This document shows positions 1-10,199 of a stretch of DNA of 64,000 bases, in pieces. Position 1 is the first letter of the stretch; the number at the start of each line of letters is the position of its first letter. Origin of the DNA: Gnetum montanum (lineage: Eukaryota; Streptophyta; Gnetopsida; Gnetales; Gnetaceae); assembly GCA_015680685.1 (NCBI GenBank), contig MNCI01016265.1:274032-338031 (forward strand), given 5' to 3'. The position numbers were made by a program, and so were the translations under genes. Under the pieces are notes generated by a model. It saw only the letters and a program-made list of their open reading frames with translations. It ran no database searches and was not told the origin of the DNA.

Positions 1-51
1 CACTTACTACATTCAAAGACCATGTTCAACTATCACAAAAAACCCTAGAGG

Positions 52-434
52 ATGAAAGGATTAAGAGCATTGTTAGAGATGAAAGAATAAAAAAAATGAG
101 AAACATCAAAGTAACAAGACATCAGACTCTATGATAGATTAAGTAAGAATGCACAAGAAACGAGGAGTTGGTCCACACCCTCAACCAAACAGGGTAAGCA
201 GTGAAGCACCTTATTCCATTAGCATAACTTCATATTTATATATAGTTTTACAACCATATTCTCAAATTAGCTTTTGACTAATCCCTTTATTTTAGGGATT
301 CTTACTCATCATCTATCATACACATTTTGATATTTATGGGACTGCTCTCATACATACCTTGAATAGGTACATGTTAATATTATCATTCTCTTGCTTTGTT
401 ATATGCCATATATTTGATGTTGGCATTATCCTCA
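52..434. mobile_element. 0.38 kb insertion of unknown class in A1 gag
   Basis: The paralogues at about 17139-17200 and 40377-40440 (reverse) read straight through this point. In A1 the text stops after TAGAGG (46-51) and resumes after a second TAGAGG (435-440), so the 383 bases between look inserted with a 6-base target duplication. The ends are TGAAAGGATTA and, read in reverse complement, TGAGGATAA, a weak terminal inverted repeat. No coding capacity is seen. It could be a small non-autonomous DNA element or a short solo LTR ending in CA. The class is undecided. Confidence 0.5.
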
Positions 435-499
435 TAGAGGGGATGGAATAAGTCCTAGAACAAGGAGGGCATCAAGGCCTAGGACCTTCTACAAATTAG

Positions 500-1418
500 T
501 GTAGGGATACCTCTTCTAATCCCTTTGTTCTTTCCTACAAGTTATTTTTGTAGGTTTCTAGCTCTAGAAAGACATTTTGGAAGTCCATGAAACATCTTGG
601 CTGAGACTTGAGCCTGACAAGAGACATCTTGGATTCAAAGAAGACATCTTGTTTGAATTGTAGTCTTCTCTAGGGAGACATCTTGTAAATGAGAAGAAAT
701 CTTTAAGGAGATGTCTCAAATGCAAATGAGGTGTCTCTAACATGGAGGAGATGTCTTTCACACTCAGGAGACATCTCTCCTAAAAGCTTGAAATGCACCA
801 GAGATGAATTGAGAAGGTCATAGAGAACCTATATGGCTGGGGAAACTTATAGAATTGACCATTTCAAGTTGCAAAATAACCAAAAGAAGATGGAAAAAAA
901 TAGAAATAATGTGGGAACTTCAAGATGAGCTTGGGGAAGGTTTCCTTAGGTTTTTGTCTTTATTTTCAAGTAAATATGAATTGTTTCATACCTGTACAAG
1001 GACAAGAAGTTATGAGATGTCTTGCAAGAGCTTGACAAGAGAATTAGAGAGAACATTGAGTGAGTTCATAGAAGTTGTAGCTCTAAGGTCAATTGTGATA
1101 TATGTTGGCCTATGTGTTCTAGTCTTGCTTGTGAGTTGGGATCTCAGTTTTGGTTGTGGAAGAGATTCTCCACCAGTTATGTCTTGTATTTAGAACAACT
1201 ATTGTGTGGTCGTAAAGGCTTATGCTCTATAGCATTTTTTGAGTGTTTGAAAATTTTTGAATGTTTTATGGGTTTTGAGAATCCTATTGTAATTCTCTTC
1301 TTTGAATAATTAAAGATAACTAGTTTTCTTGTTTTCTAGCAAATAAATTATCTTTTTCATAATATTTGGATTTAGTGTTGAAAGGTGATTTCAATATTAG
1401 AGTGAACCTACTCCAATG
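500..1418 (+). repeat. 5' LTR of the chromovirus
   Basis: It starts TGTAGGGATACC and ends near CCTACTCCA, with the end uncertain by about 4 bases. It matches 6145-7053 segment by segment. The U3 part (about 570-790) is crowded with copies of AGACATCT and its complement AGATGTCT. No clear TATA box was seen. Confidence 0.85.
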
Positions 1419-1422
1419 TTAT

Positions 1423-1433
1423 TGGTATTAGAG
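1423..1433 (+). promoter_or_regulatory. Primer binding site, initiator-Met tRNA type
   Basis: TGGTATTAGAG lies a few bases after the 5' LTR. It differs by one base from TGGTATCAGAG, the usual plant primer site complementary to the 3' end of initiator tRNA-Met. The C to T change is a typical decay transition. Confidence 0.75.
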
Positions 1434-1482
1434 AATTGTGTTTATTGTTGCTTAGATTTGGTTGAGAATTTTGTCAATTTTA

Positions 1483-2710
1483 GATGACACTTAATAAGAA
1501 ATAGGTGCAATCTCAGAATAAAAATGTGGAGAATATGAAGTCTACCTTCTAGATGATGATTGCTTAGCTAGATGAAATCAATCCAAAAGTAGATAGAAAT
1601 ACTAGTCTTAGCATATCTAGACATGTGGGGGTGATCAGCATGCATATTCAAATGAAAAATTTTAGCAACTAGGTAGAGACAAAGAGGATGATAAGGAAGG
1701 AAAATCCAGCTATGGGCGTGTAGAAATCCATCAGCTAAGGATTCCAATGGGATGAAATCCTCTTCTTCAGATGAGAAATTTGAGAACTCCAACTATGGTA
1801 ACTACTTTTTCTTTAGGTAAGCTTGATGAGGAGGTTGAAACAAGGCTTGCTAGAGCATTCTGTAATGTTGCTAGAATTTTGTATGTTGAGTTGAAGACTT
1901 TTAATGGTATAGATGGTACCAATGATTTTTGAAGTTAGTTGAAGGTATTTGAGAAGCACTTTGACTTGGAAGAGGTCCCAAATAACTTGAGGGTACATAT
2001 TACTAAATCCAGATTAGACAGTATGACTTCTACTTGGTGGGAAAAGGAGTCTTAAGGTTATGAAAGACAAAATGGTCAACCCATTGGAGATTGACCTTTG
2101 ATAAAATATAGGTTAAAAAAAATTTAAATAGTCTTGTTAGAAACAAGAGACTATTATGAATTTGAAATTCCTAAGGCCAGGTGATAGGGATTTCAAAGAA
2201 TCTTACATTGAATTTTGTGATCTATTCCATCAAGCTAAAGTAAATTGGGAGGAGTATGAACATGCTTTAATATTTTTAGGGGATTTCAAAATGACATATT
2301 AATAGGAGTTTTCTTTTTATGAGTGACAAAACTTTGATGAGACTTATGATTTGACACTTTATGCCAAAAAGAAATTAAGTGGATTTAGAAATAAGAGCAA
2401 AAAAACTACCAAAGGGAAGTAGAAGGGATCTAGGTATAAACTTAAAGACAAGAATGACAGGTAAAATAAGAAGACAAAAAGGGACATTGAGAAGGACAAA
2501 GCCAAGAAGGACCAAGGATATGAAGGCAAGGGTTAAGGCAATAGCTCATCCAAGATTTAGTGCCTTAAGTGTGAAGAATGGAGGCACAAGCAATGGAAAT
2601 GTTCTCTTCATAAGACAACCAAGAGTAAATATGTGCAAACAATGGAGGCGGCATCAAGCCAAGCTATTCAGAGAGATAATTCTATGCTCCAAAAATGAAG
2701 GAATTTTCTA
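1483..2710 (+). pseudogene. Chromovirus gag, decayed
   Basis: This is the nucleocapsid/capsid part of the chromovirus. The region around 1895-2060 reads as a capsid segment (FNGIDGTNDF, then a WW-type segment TSTWWEKE near 2030). A complete CX2CX4HX4C zinc knuckle stands at 2561-2602 (C-LK-C-EEWR-H-KQWK-C), preceded by a lysine-rich basic stretch as is usual for gag. Stops and frame changes run through it. The ATG at 1483 is the first after the primer site and is only a guess at the start. Confidence 0.7.
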
Positions 2711-3130
2711 AATTAAATTCTTATGCATTCATGGGAAATGTAAATAGAGGGAATCATCTTGATAGAAAACTATTGTTTTGGATTAGGACTAGATGTTTGA
2801 TTAGTGGAGAAAGGATTCATGTTTTGATTGATGGAGGAGCCCAAGAAAACATTATTTCTTCTAGGGTAGTTGCTAGATTGGGTTTGGTAACTAATCCTCA
2901 TCCTATATCATATAAAATGCATTAGTTATTTAGAGATTTTTCCCAAAAGGTGAGGGAACAATGTACTTTAAGATTTAAAATTGAAGGTTTTCATGATGTT
3001 GTGAAATGTGATGTGCTTCTAATAGATTATTCCAATGTAATTCTTAGTAGACCTTACAATCTTAATAATGGTTCTCAGTTTAATGAAGCAAGAAATGTGT
3101 AGAGGGTAGCTAGATCTAATAGAATCCATG
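2695..3130 (+). pseudogene. Chromovirus protease domain, decayed
   Basis: This is a retropepsin remnant that would cleave the gag-pol polyprotein. The active-site motif reads VLIDGGAQENIIS (about 2821-2859). The D-G-G form, where many retropepsins have D-S/T-G, is common in plant gypsy elements. Downstream, CDVLLIDYSNVILSRPY (about 3010-3057) matches the family's conserved block ending in LGRPW, with G replaced by S. A stop at about 2923 separates the two halves in the same frame. Confidence 0.75.
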
Positions 3131-3345
3131 AGTTAATTTCCATGGCAATTGAACAAGTGAGGTAAAAGCTCATTAAATGCTTCCTTAATCCTTTTAGGAG
3201 AGAGGAAATACATTAAGAAACATGATGAAATAGGTTTTGGTTTTATTTTTGTAATAATAGTTACTTCTAACCATGATGATGTGTAGGGAAGACTTCCTAC
3301 AAGTGTGCTAGGCTTGAAGGAGAAATTTCCCAAGGTGTTCAAGGG

Positions 3346-4660
3346 GGAATTAGATAGATTACACCCAATGAGGTATGCACATCATCAGATTGATTTTACT
3401 CCTAGTGCTACCATTCCAAACAAGAGGGCTTACCAGATGGCACCAAATCAATGGGCTAAATTCCAAAGGCTAGTAGAATAGTTACTTGCAAATGGCTTCA
3501 TGAGAGAATCTAATTCACCTTGTGCAGTTCTAGTGGTGCTAGTGCCAAAGAAGGATAGGAATGAATGGATGATGTGCATTGATTCTAAGATAACAAATAG
3601 GATAACAGTGAGGTACAAGTTTCTTATTTCAAGGATAGATGATATCCTTGATTTCCTTACCAATGCTGAAATTTTTAGCAAAATTGATTTGAAGAATGGA
3701 TACCTTCAAATGAGAATCAGGCTTGGTGATGAGTGAAATATAGCTTTCAAGATGCTATATTGATTGTTTGAGTGGTTTGTGATGTCACTTGGGCTTACAA
3801 ATGCATCTGCTACATTCATGAGGTTGATGCATGATGTACTGAAGGACTTGATTGGTAAGTGTTGTATTATCTTTTTTGACAATATTAGCTCTAATAAGGA
3901 AGAGAACTTATATCACTTAAGGATGATGTATCTAAAATTGGAGGAGGCATAGTTAGTAATCAATGTGAAGAAAAGTCATTTCTTTAAGAGGAAGATCACA
4001 TATTTGGGATGTGGTTTCTAAAAATCAAGTTTGGATGGAAGCTACCAAGGTGAAGACTATTAAGGATTTGCCAACTCCTAAGAATGTTGGAAAGGTAAAA
4101 TCATTCTTTGGTTTAGCAAGATTTTATTGATGATTCATCAAGAATTTTAGTGGTATTTTCTGATCTATGTTTACTTTATTGAAGAAAAATAAAGATTTCA
4201 GGTGGTATAATGAAACTCAAGGGAGCTTTAACTTATTGAAAACAAAGATTACTGGTGAATCGATGCTTACGATTCCAGACTTGTAGAAGCTTTTTTAGGT
4301 GGAGGTGGATGCAAGTGGACTTGCCATGTTTTTAGGTGGAGGCATGTTTTTTTCTTTTTAGAAAAGTTGAATGAGTCAAGGGAAAATTATAGCATATATG
4401 AGAAGGAGTTGTACATTATTCTTTAAGTAATCAAGCATTAGAGGCATTGTTTGTTATCCAAGGAGTTCATTTTAATGACAAACCACAAAGCATTATAATT
4501 TCTGAACTTTTAAAAGAAGTTGAGTAGAAAGCATGTGAAGTGGGTTGTATAGTTATAAGAGCTTAATTTTATGTTGAAGCACAAAAGTGGGAAAGCCAAT
4601 ATGGTGGCTGATGCATTGTCTAGGGTGCATGTGGTGAGTTTTAGCATGCCTCATTTTGAA
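3346..4660 (+). pseudogene. Chromovirus reverse transcriptase and RNase H, decayed
   Basis: The RT fingers and palm are easily read: GFMRESNSPCAV, then VLVPKKD, then KIDLKNGYLQMRI (about 3679-3717), then MSLGLTNASATFMRLM. The catalytic box usually read as Y/F-x-D-D is FFDNIS here (about 3872-3890), so the second catalytic Asp is Asn. RNase H follows: VEVDASGLA (about 4300), a YEKELY segment (about 4399), and HKSGKANMVADALSR (about 4581-4623). At least ten stops and several frame changes occur. It is not functional. Confidence 0.85.
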
Positions 4661-4829
4661 GGTATGGGTGACTTTACTTCTTTTTATAGGCATGATGATG
4701 ATTTTGGGTAGGTTTGGAGGAGCCTCAAAGAGCCATTTTTGAGGAGGATAAACTCATGAAGGAACTATCATATTCAAGATGAATTATTATTTAATAATGG
4801 AAAGGCATGTGTTCCTAATTGTGATTTTA

Positions 4830-6115
4830 GGAAAATATTTTATTTGAAAAGCATTATAATGGCTTTGTAGGTTACATGGGCAAGGTTAAAACAATGGAAC
4901 TTATGAATAGGTAGTAGTTTTGGCTTGGTATGACAACTAAAGTTTTCCAATTTGTAAAGAAGTGGTTGACTTGTTAGAAGTTCAAAGGAGATAAAGGAGT
5001 GGATGGACATTATATGTCTTTGTCAATTCCCAAGGATCCATGGGAAAGTGTGTCTATGGATTTTGTGAGAGGTATTCCAAAAATAAAAAATGCAAGTGAT
5101 GTAATTTTTTTAGTTGTGGATAAGTTCTCCAAGATGACACACTTCATTCCATGTAAGAAGGTGAGTGATGCTTCTCATGTTACAAATTTGTTTTTATAGC
5201 ATGTTGTGAAGTTGTGTGAAATTCCTTTAAATATTTTTAGTGATAAAAACCCCAAATTCAATAGTCACTTTTGAAGGTCCCTTTGGAAAATCTTAGGAAT
5301 AAAGTTGATTTTTTCTAGTGTGTATCTTCCATAATTCGATGGCCAAATAGAGGTGGTGAATAAATCCTTGCTGAACATATTGAGATGTTTGTGTGATGGA
5401 CAATCAAATAGATAAGAAAACTTATTGTGTCATGCTGAGTTTTCATACAATAATGTTTTTCATATGGCTATTGGTAAAAGCCCATTTGATGTGAACTATG
5501 GATTTTGTCCAAAGATGGTGGACACTTTGAAGAACCTTGATGATGAAGCTTAACTAAGTGCTGATTTTGTGTAAGAGATAAGGGCTTTCCATGCACAAGT
5601 TAAATAAAATATTAAGAAAAAGGCTAAAGAGAGAGTCCTTAAAAGGAATAAAAGTAAACGAAAGCTAAATTTTGTTGTTGAAGACTTGGGTGCACTTGAA
5701 GAAGATGTGGATGAAAGATGTTAACTTCTCAAAATTGAAAGCCATGAAGATGAGGCCTTTCAAAATTAAGGCTAAGATTAATGATAATGCTTTTGAGATT
5801 GATTTATTGTATGATGTTTGTATGTATTTTCTATTTAATATTTTAGACCTTGTGCACTATCATGGAATTCTTGATGAGGAGACCATACAAGATAGCATTG
5901 ATGAGTTAAAGGAAGCTATTAATTAGTCCAAGCCTTCAATGGAAAAGAAGGTAGTTGTACTTAAATGGAAGGAAGTTTCTAGCACTCGAGGAGTTAAGAG
6001 GAATGAATACTTATTTCATTGGGAGGATTAGTTTGAAGATGATGCTGTATGGGTCCATGAGATCAAACTTCATGAGTTGGGAATCACCTCAACGCCTACT
6101 CCCTTGTTCAGATGA
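4830..6115 (+). pseudogene. Chromovirus integrase with C-terminal chromodomain-like tail, decayed
   Basis: The integrase core is recognisable: SMDFVRGIP carries the first Asp (about 5055), FSDKNPKF the second (about 5240), and QIEVVN the Glu (about 5347). The second Asp and the Glu are 35 residues apart, the D35E spacing of retroviral-type integrases, so all three catalytic residues survive despite two stops between them. The tail (about 5940-6100) reads VVVLKWKEV...RNEYLFHWED..EDDAVWVHE, which has the pattern of the chromodomain (Y-L-x-x-W, then D/E-A-x-W-E) used by chromoviruses for targeting chromatin. The last part is in another frame. Confidence 0.82.
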
Positions 6116-6127
6116 GTTCACTTTTTA

Positions 6128-6144
6128 AAGGGTAGGAGAGCTGG
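6128..6144 (+). promoter_or_regulatory. Polypurine tract of the chromovirus
   Basis: This purine-rich run (AAGGGTAGGAGAGCTGG) directly before the 3' LTR is in the position where plus-strand DNA synthesis is primed. Confidence 0.65.
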
Positions 6145-7053
6145 TGTAGGAACACCTCTTCTAATCTTCTTGTTATTTCCAAAAAGTTTCTTTTATTGGT
6201 TTCCAACTTTGAAAAGACATCTTGGAAGTCCACGAGATGTCTTGGATAAGATTTGAGCCTGATAAAAGATGTATGTGATTCAAAGGAGATGCGTTATCTA
6301 AATTACAATCTTTTCTAGAGAGACATCTTGCAAATGAGGAGATTTCTCTAGGGAGACACCTCAAATGTAGAGGAGATGTCTTCCACACTTAGGATACATC
6401 CCTCCTAAAAGCTTGAAATATGTAGGAGATGACTTGAGAAGGATAGAGATAATCCATATGGCTAGGGAAACTTTTGGAATCAACCATTAGAAGTTGGAAA
6501 ATAGCTAGGAGAAGGTGGAAATAGGTAGAAATAGTGTGGGAACTCTAAGATGATCTTGTGAAAGGTTTCCTTAGGTTTTTGTCTTTGGTTTCTAATTTTG
6601 GCTGAGAGGCTAATATGTTTGGTGCGATGGGGGAAAGGGGAGTGTATTTTGTCACCCTCCATGTCATGTGTCACATAAGATCCCACATGATGGAGAAAAA
6701 TGCGATTGAAAAAAACATGATGAAAAGTCCACGCTATGGAAAAAAACCCAATTTAAAGTCTACGCTATGGAAAAAAAACACTATGAATCAAATTAATAGA
6801 ACTTTTCACAAGAATTATTAATGAATAACGTACAATCATTTTGATTTTGGTTTTCAATATGAATGTCAATTCTCAATGAATCAATTTGAGATTTTATTAA
6901 TTTGTAAAATATATAAGATTCTCTTGGCCAAGTAATAGAAATATATTATAAATATATAGCTAAACTAGTAAATATGGGTTATTTCATAATATCTAGATTT
7001 AGTGTTAGAAAGTGATTAGTGATTTCAATATTGAAGTGAACCTACTCCACACA
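6145..7053 (+). repeat. 3' LTR of the chromovirus
   Basis: It starts TGTAGGAACACC and ends near CCTACTCCACACA. It is collinear with 500-1418 with many substitutions and small indels, which suggests an old insertion. The AGACATCT/AGATGTCT motifs are again present at about 6215-6410. Confidence 0.85.
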
Positions 7054-7547
7054 TTTGGAGGAGATGAACCAAAGGACCATACATGGAGATATAGAAGCCA
7101 TGGAAATTCTCCTAGTTCATCATCTTCCTCTTCATCTTCAACATCTAGTTTTGATAAAGATGAATGTAAATATGGAGATAGAGCTCCACTAAGGGATCAA
7201 GATGAAGAGAGAAATAGAGATCAGAGACAAGATACAAGGTATTAAATGGAGCATAGAAAAAACCATCACAATAGGATAAGTAGAAATATAAATTATAACC
7301 ATGACATGTTTGATGGCAATGAACCCTTGTTGGCTACTAAGAATTATACAGATTAGGAAGATAGTTAGAATACCTCATAAGCATCAAAGGGAAAGATGTA
7401 TCAAATGAGTTGATATGAATAACATTTCTAAATTTAAGGGAGGCTATAATTCTAATCCAAAACATCATTTACAAGTCTTCCATGATGCCTGCACCTTTCA
7501 AAACATTAAAAGTAAGTTGTAAAAGCTTAAGCTATTTCCTAGGATAC
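7054..7547 (+). pseudogene. A1 gag fragment (serine-rich linker and start of capsid domain)
   Basis: This continues the A1 gag interrupted at 499. It reads YRSHGNSPSSSSSSSSSTSSFDKDE (about 7090-7170), an acidic/basic linker, and then GGYNSNPKHHLQVFHDACTFQNI (about 7437-7510), the start of the gag domain also seen at 17615-17700 in A2. It breaks at GATAC (7543-7547) where A2 inserted, and resumes at 22121. Several stops are present. Two further pieces of the same N-terminal region lie at 1-51 and 435-499. Confidence 0.75.
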
Positions 7548-7709
7548 TGATGAATGATTATTTGGCTAGGTTAGTTGATAAAAATTCAACTTTATAGTTG
7601 GCTTTGATAACAAGGCCTTGATCGATATCCTGGCTTTGATAGCAAGGCTCTGACATCAGATCCCAGGACACGATGTTGGATATCCAATGTCGTGGGGTAT
7701 ATGCTGGTC

Positions 7710-7718
7710 TATAAATAT
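7710..7718 (+). promoter_or_regulatory. TATA box of the A2 5' LTR
   Basis: TATAAATAT lies about 160 bases into the LTR, just after the repeat-bearing U3 part. The same box occurs at the same place in the other copies: 21376-21384 (A2 3' LTR), 26382-26390 (A1) and, in reverse, about 28975-28981 (B) and 47988-47996 (D). Confidence 0.7.
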
Positions 7719-8324
7719 AGCACTTGGGCTTACAATTTCTAGTTAGGTTTGAATTAATTTTGCATTAGTTTTTTCATAGTATTGTTAATAGAGTAGTCGA
7801 ATTCTTGTAGTTTTATTTCGTAATCTTGGACAATAGTTAGTGAGTGCCCACAGAGTGGATCTGAGTTAGTTGTATGAAGTCTTATTCAACTGCCAATGTA
7901 CTTAGACATATTCCATGAACAACAATAAGATCGAGATTGATTCTTATTCATTGCAACAATTTGACTTAGATTAGATTTACTTTCCATGCAATTTAATTTT
8001 CATGTACTTATTATTTACATTTTCATGCATGTTAATTAATTAAGCATATAAGTACGATCGTGTTAAGCATGCATATGACTCTTGGTAATCTTAGTAATGA
8101 AACACCACAAAAAATTTTGGCTAACACTTGTACACAGAAATTAAGCTAAGTCATGTTGGTTCTCAGCATGACCAAGCTTGAAAGCCTCAAAAATAGCATC
8201 AAACAAAGTCAAAGCAAGCAAGTAAAAGCTCCCTAGGATCCACAAATGGCCACGACTACATTTGGCGTCGCACATTGCAACTTCTGGAATTAAAAGGTCC
8301 ACTTTTCGCTAAGTGCAGTGCCAG

Positions 8325-8790
8325 CGTATATGCCTAGCATCAACAGCGTATACGCTCAGCGTATATGCTTGACAGTACCAGCATATACGCTGGGCGTATA
8401 CGCTCAGCATCAACAGTGTATACACGTCCAGCGTATACGCCCAACATCAACAGTGTATACGCCCAGCAGACATCCGACTTGCACACCCAATGTACATGCC
8501 TCGTCTATACGCTTGGCACCACAGATGCACACGCCCGACGATGAAGTCTCAATGACAGAATGGAGACAACACCGAAGAGCAAGAATTGAAGCAAGTCAGC
8601 AGCCGTCAGCGTATACGCCTGACGTATACGCCCAGCCATTGTCGGCGTGCACGCCTAGCGTCCATAGTGTCTCCACCCAAGTTCACACGCCTGGCACGTC
8701 TAGCGTATACGCCCAGCGTGTACGCTGGCATGATGTGGCATATACGCGGGGCGTATATGCCCCGCGTATACACCCAGCAGATGTAATATG
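8325..8790 (+). repeat. Array of the palindrome GCGTATACGC in T U3
   Basis: Perfect copies of the 10-base palindrome were read at 8346-8355, 8394-8403, 8431-8440, 8609-8618 and 8703-8712, with many one-mismatch copies (such as GTGTATACGC, GCGTATATGC, GACGTATACGC) between them, often joined by CCAGCATCAACA. Because the motif reads alike on both strands, open frames here encode repetitive peptides that are not proteins. The array lies directly upstream of the TATA box, the usual place for LTR enhancers. Confidence 0.85.
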
Positions 8791-8828
8791 TTGTATATTT
8801 GTAAATTGTATGCACCCGGTCAACGCGC

Positions 8829-8873
8829 CACGTGTCTCCTAACCCGAGTCTAGCGTAACAACCGGTATAAAAA
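8829..8873 (+). promoter_or_regulatory. Core promoter of the T 5' LTR: G-box plus TATA
   Basis: A CACGTG G-box is at 8829-8834 and TATAAAAA at 8866-8873, about 32 bases apart. The same pair is in the 3' LTR (15863-15868 and 15900-15907). G-boxes bind bZIP or bHLH factors in plants. The transcription start is probably about 30 bases after the TATA. Confidence 0.7.
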
Positions 8874-9461
8874 TCCCACTTTTCCACTTCATCAAGACGA
8901 TGGGCAAAAATCCCAGAGCATACCCAAGAGCAATTACGTTGCGAACGAGAGCTCAAAACCCTCTTATGCTGGAAAACCTATACGTCGTGCACAGTCTCTA
9001 CGCCACGCCCACAGCGTAATCCAGCCCAGCTGCCTTGCCATCCACCGGGGCTTTTCGTCCGCCTTGTGCTTTGCCACAACTGCGTTAGACCGGTGCACTG
9101 TATTCTCATTCTGTAATATCATTGTTCCATTTGCTGCATAAGATTGTTTACAGTTTACAGTTTTACGTCAACTTGGCCCACACATTTTGTTTACGCCCAT
9201 TTACGCTTACGCTCTGTTTGCATCTGTTTTACGTTGTTTACGCTGTCTACGCCCGTTTACACCATAACCCAGTGTATAGCACCTTTGCATACGTGTGGGT
9301 AAATCCTTGTCTGATCCGCGTGCAGACCATCCAAGGTACTCTGCCTTCGTGCATTCCAGCTCGCCCTTAGGCGAAGGCAGGGTCTTCTGTTCTCTCCCTG
9401 CGATCCCACGGTCTCTGTTTCCTTCCAACCGGAGACCGACGATTTCAGGCGGTACAGAAAT

Positions 9462-9478
9462 TGGCGCTAGAAAGAGGG
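9462..9478 (+). promoter_or_regulatory. Candidate primer binding site of T
   Basis: TGGCGCTAGAAAGAGGG begins five bases after the 5' LTR end. It starts with TGG as expected for a site pairing with the CCA end of a tRNA. I did not assign the tRNA. Confidence 0.6.
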
Positions 9479-9499
9479 CCTCCGCCTTAAACTAGTTGT

Positions 9500-9860
9500 G
9501 CTTCAGAGCTCTCAGCGTCTACGCTGTTGAGTACACGCCAACTTTTTCCGAAAACCTCCCAACGTTTACGTTGTACAGTTTAAAACCTTACTTGCAAACT
9601 TTCCAGCGTCTACGCTGCCCTGTTTAAAACTCACTATCTGCAAGTCTTCCAGCATCTATGCTATTAACGATACGCTAACTTTGTTTACAAATTCCCAGCG
9701 TATACGCTGCTACAGTGCTTTTACGCTGCTACAGCGTCTGGGCGTATACGCTGCTACAGTGTCTCAATGTATGTTATAGTGTCCAAGCGTATGCTACAGT
9801 GTCCCAGCGTATGATACAATACTGCTACAGTACTGCTACAGTGTTTTTTCAACAAAAACA
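9500..9860 (+). repeat. Degenerate repeats in the T leader
   Basis: Downstream of the primer site the text repeats CAGCGTCTACGCT, GCGTATACGCTGCTACAGT and shorter forms such as CTGCTACAGTA, ending about 9845. The leader reuses the U3 motif GCGTATACGC at 9697-9706 and 9740-9752. No protein is indicated. It may be an RNA structure (packaging or dimerisation) or only expanded sequence. Confidence 0.6.
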
Positions 9861-10199
9861 CACAAAACGAGCCCGTTTCAAAGCCGAATTCGTTGCGATT
9901 CGCACCTACTTCAAACTGGTCTAAGTACTAATGGCCACCAACATGGATCACCTTGTCTAAGGCATACAATACACACAACATAACGATTCCAAGATGACTT
10001 CCTCTTACCCGAGATCGCCATCTGCGTACGACTACGGTTCATAATTTCATACTTAGCCAAATTTTCTCCCGTTTACGTCGTACACGGTGGACACTTTGAT
10101 AAATCTTTAGTGTTCACACGCCAGACACTCTGCACACTTAGCCCGAAACACACTCAGCACTTGTTAACCAACTCGTACGCTACCCCATCACACATCACC

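Larger units (their letters stand above)
500..7053 (+). mobile_element. Ty3/gypsy chromovirus, degraded, inserted in A1
   Basis: The element has two LTRs of about 0.9 kb, both starting TGTAGG and carrying the same series of segments. A primer site follows the left LTR and a purine-rich tract precedes the right one. Between them, in order, are remnants of gag with a CCHC knuckle, protease, RT, RNase H, integrase and a C-terminal chromodomain-like segment, which is the chromovirus order. All domains carry stops. The flanks (ATTAG left, TTTGG right) may be a decayed 5-base target duplication. The surrounding A1 gag text is continuous in paralogues, which fixes the insertion. Confidence 0.88.
8098..9456 (+). 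repeat. 5' LTR of element T (1359 bases)
   Basis: It runs from TG to CA with an exact target duplication outside. The order is a short U3 lead, the GCGTATACGC array (8320-8790), a G-box and TATA box (8829-8873), then R/U5 with scattered TTTACG and TACGC motifs. It is slightly longer than the 3' LTR because of small indels in the array. Confidence 0.92.

Noticed and set aside
855-1193. Open frame of 112 codons
   Set aside because: It lies wholly inside the chromovirus 5' LTR and is not conserved in the 3' LTR.
2379-2711. Basic open frame of 110 codons as a separate gene
   Set aside because: It is a shifted reading of the lysine-rich, zinc-knuckle part of the chromovirus gag; the knuckle is in another frame.
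8325-8790. CRISPR-like array
   Set aside because: The repeated word is only 10 bases, spacing is irregular, there are no unique spacers, and it lies in a plant LTR.
8318-8842. Open frame of 174 codons with repeated AYTPSVYAQ-like peptide (similar frames at 8606-8956 minus and 15513-15921)
   Set aside because: It is the translation of the GCGTATACGC array in the T LTR; it is open on both strands because the word is a palindrome, and it has no protein-like composition.
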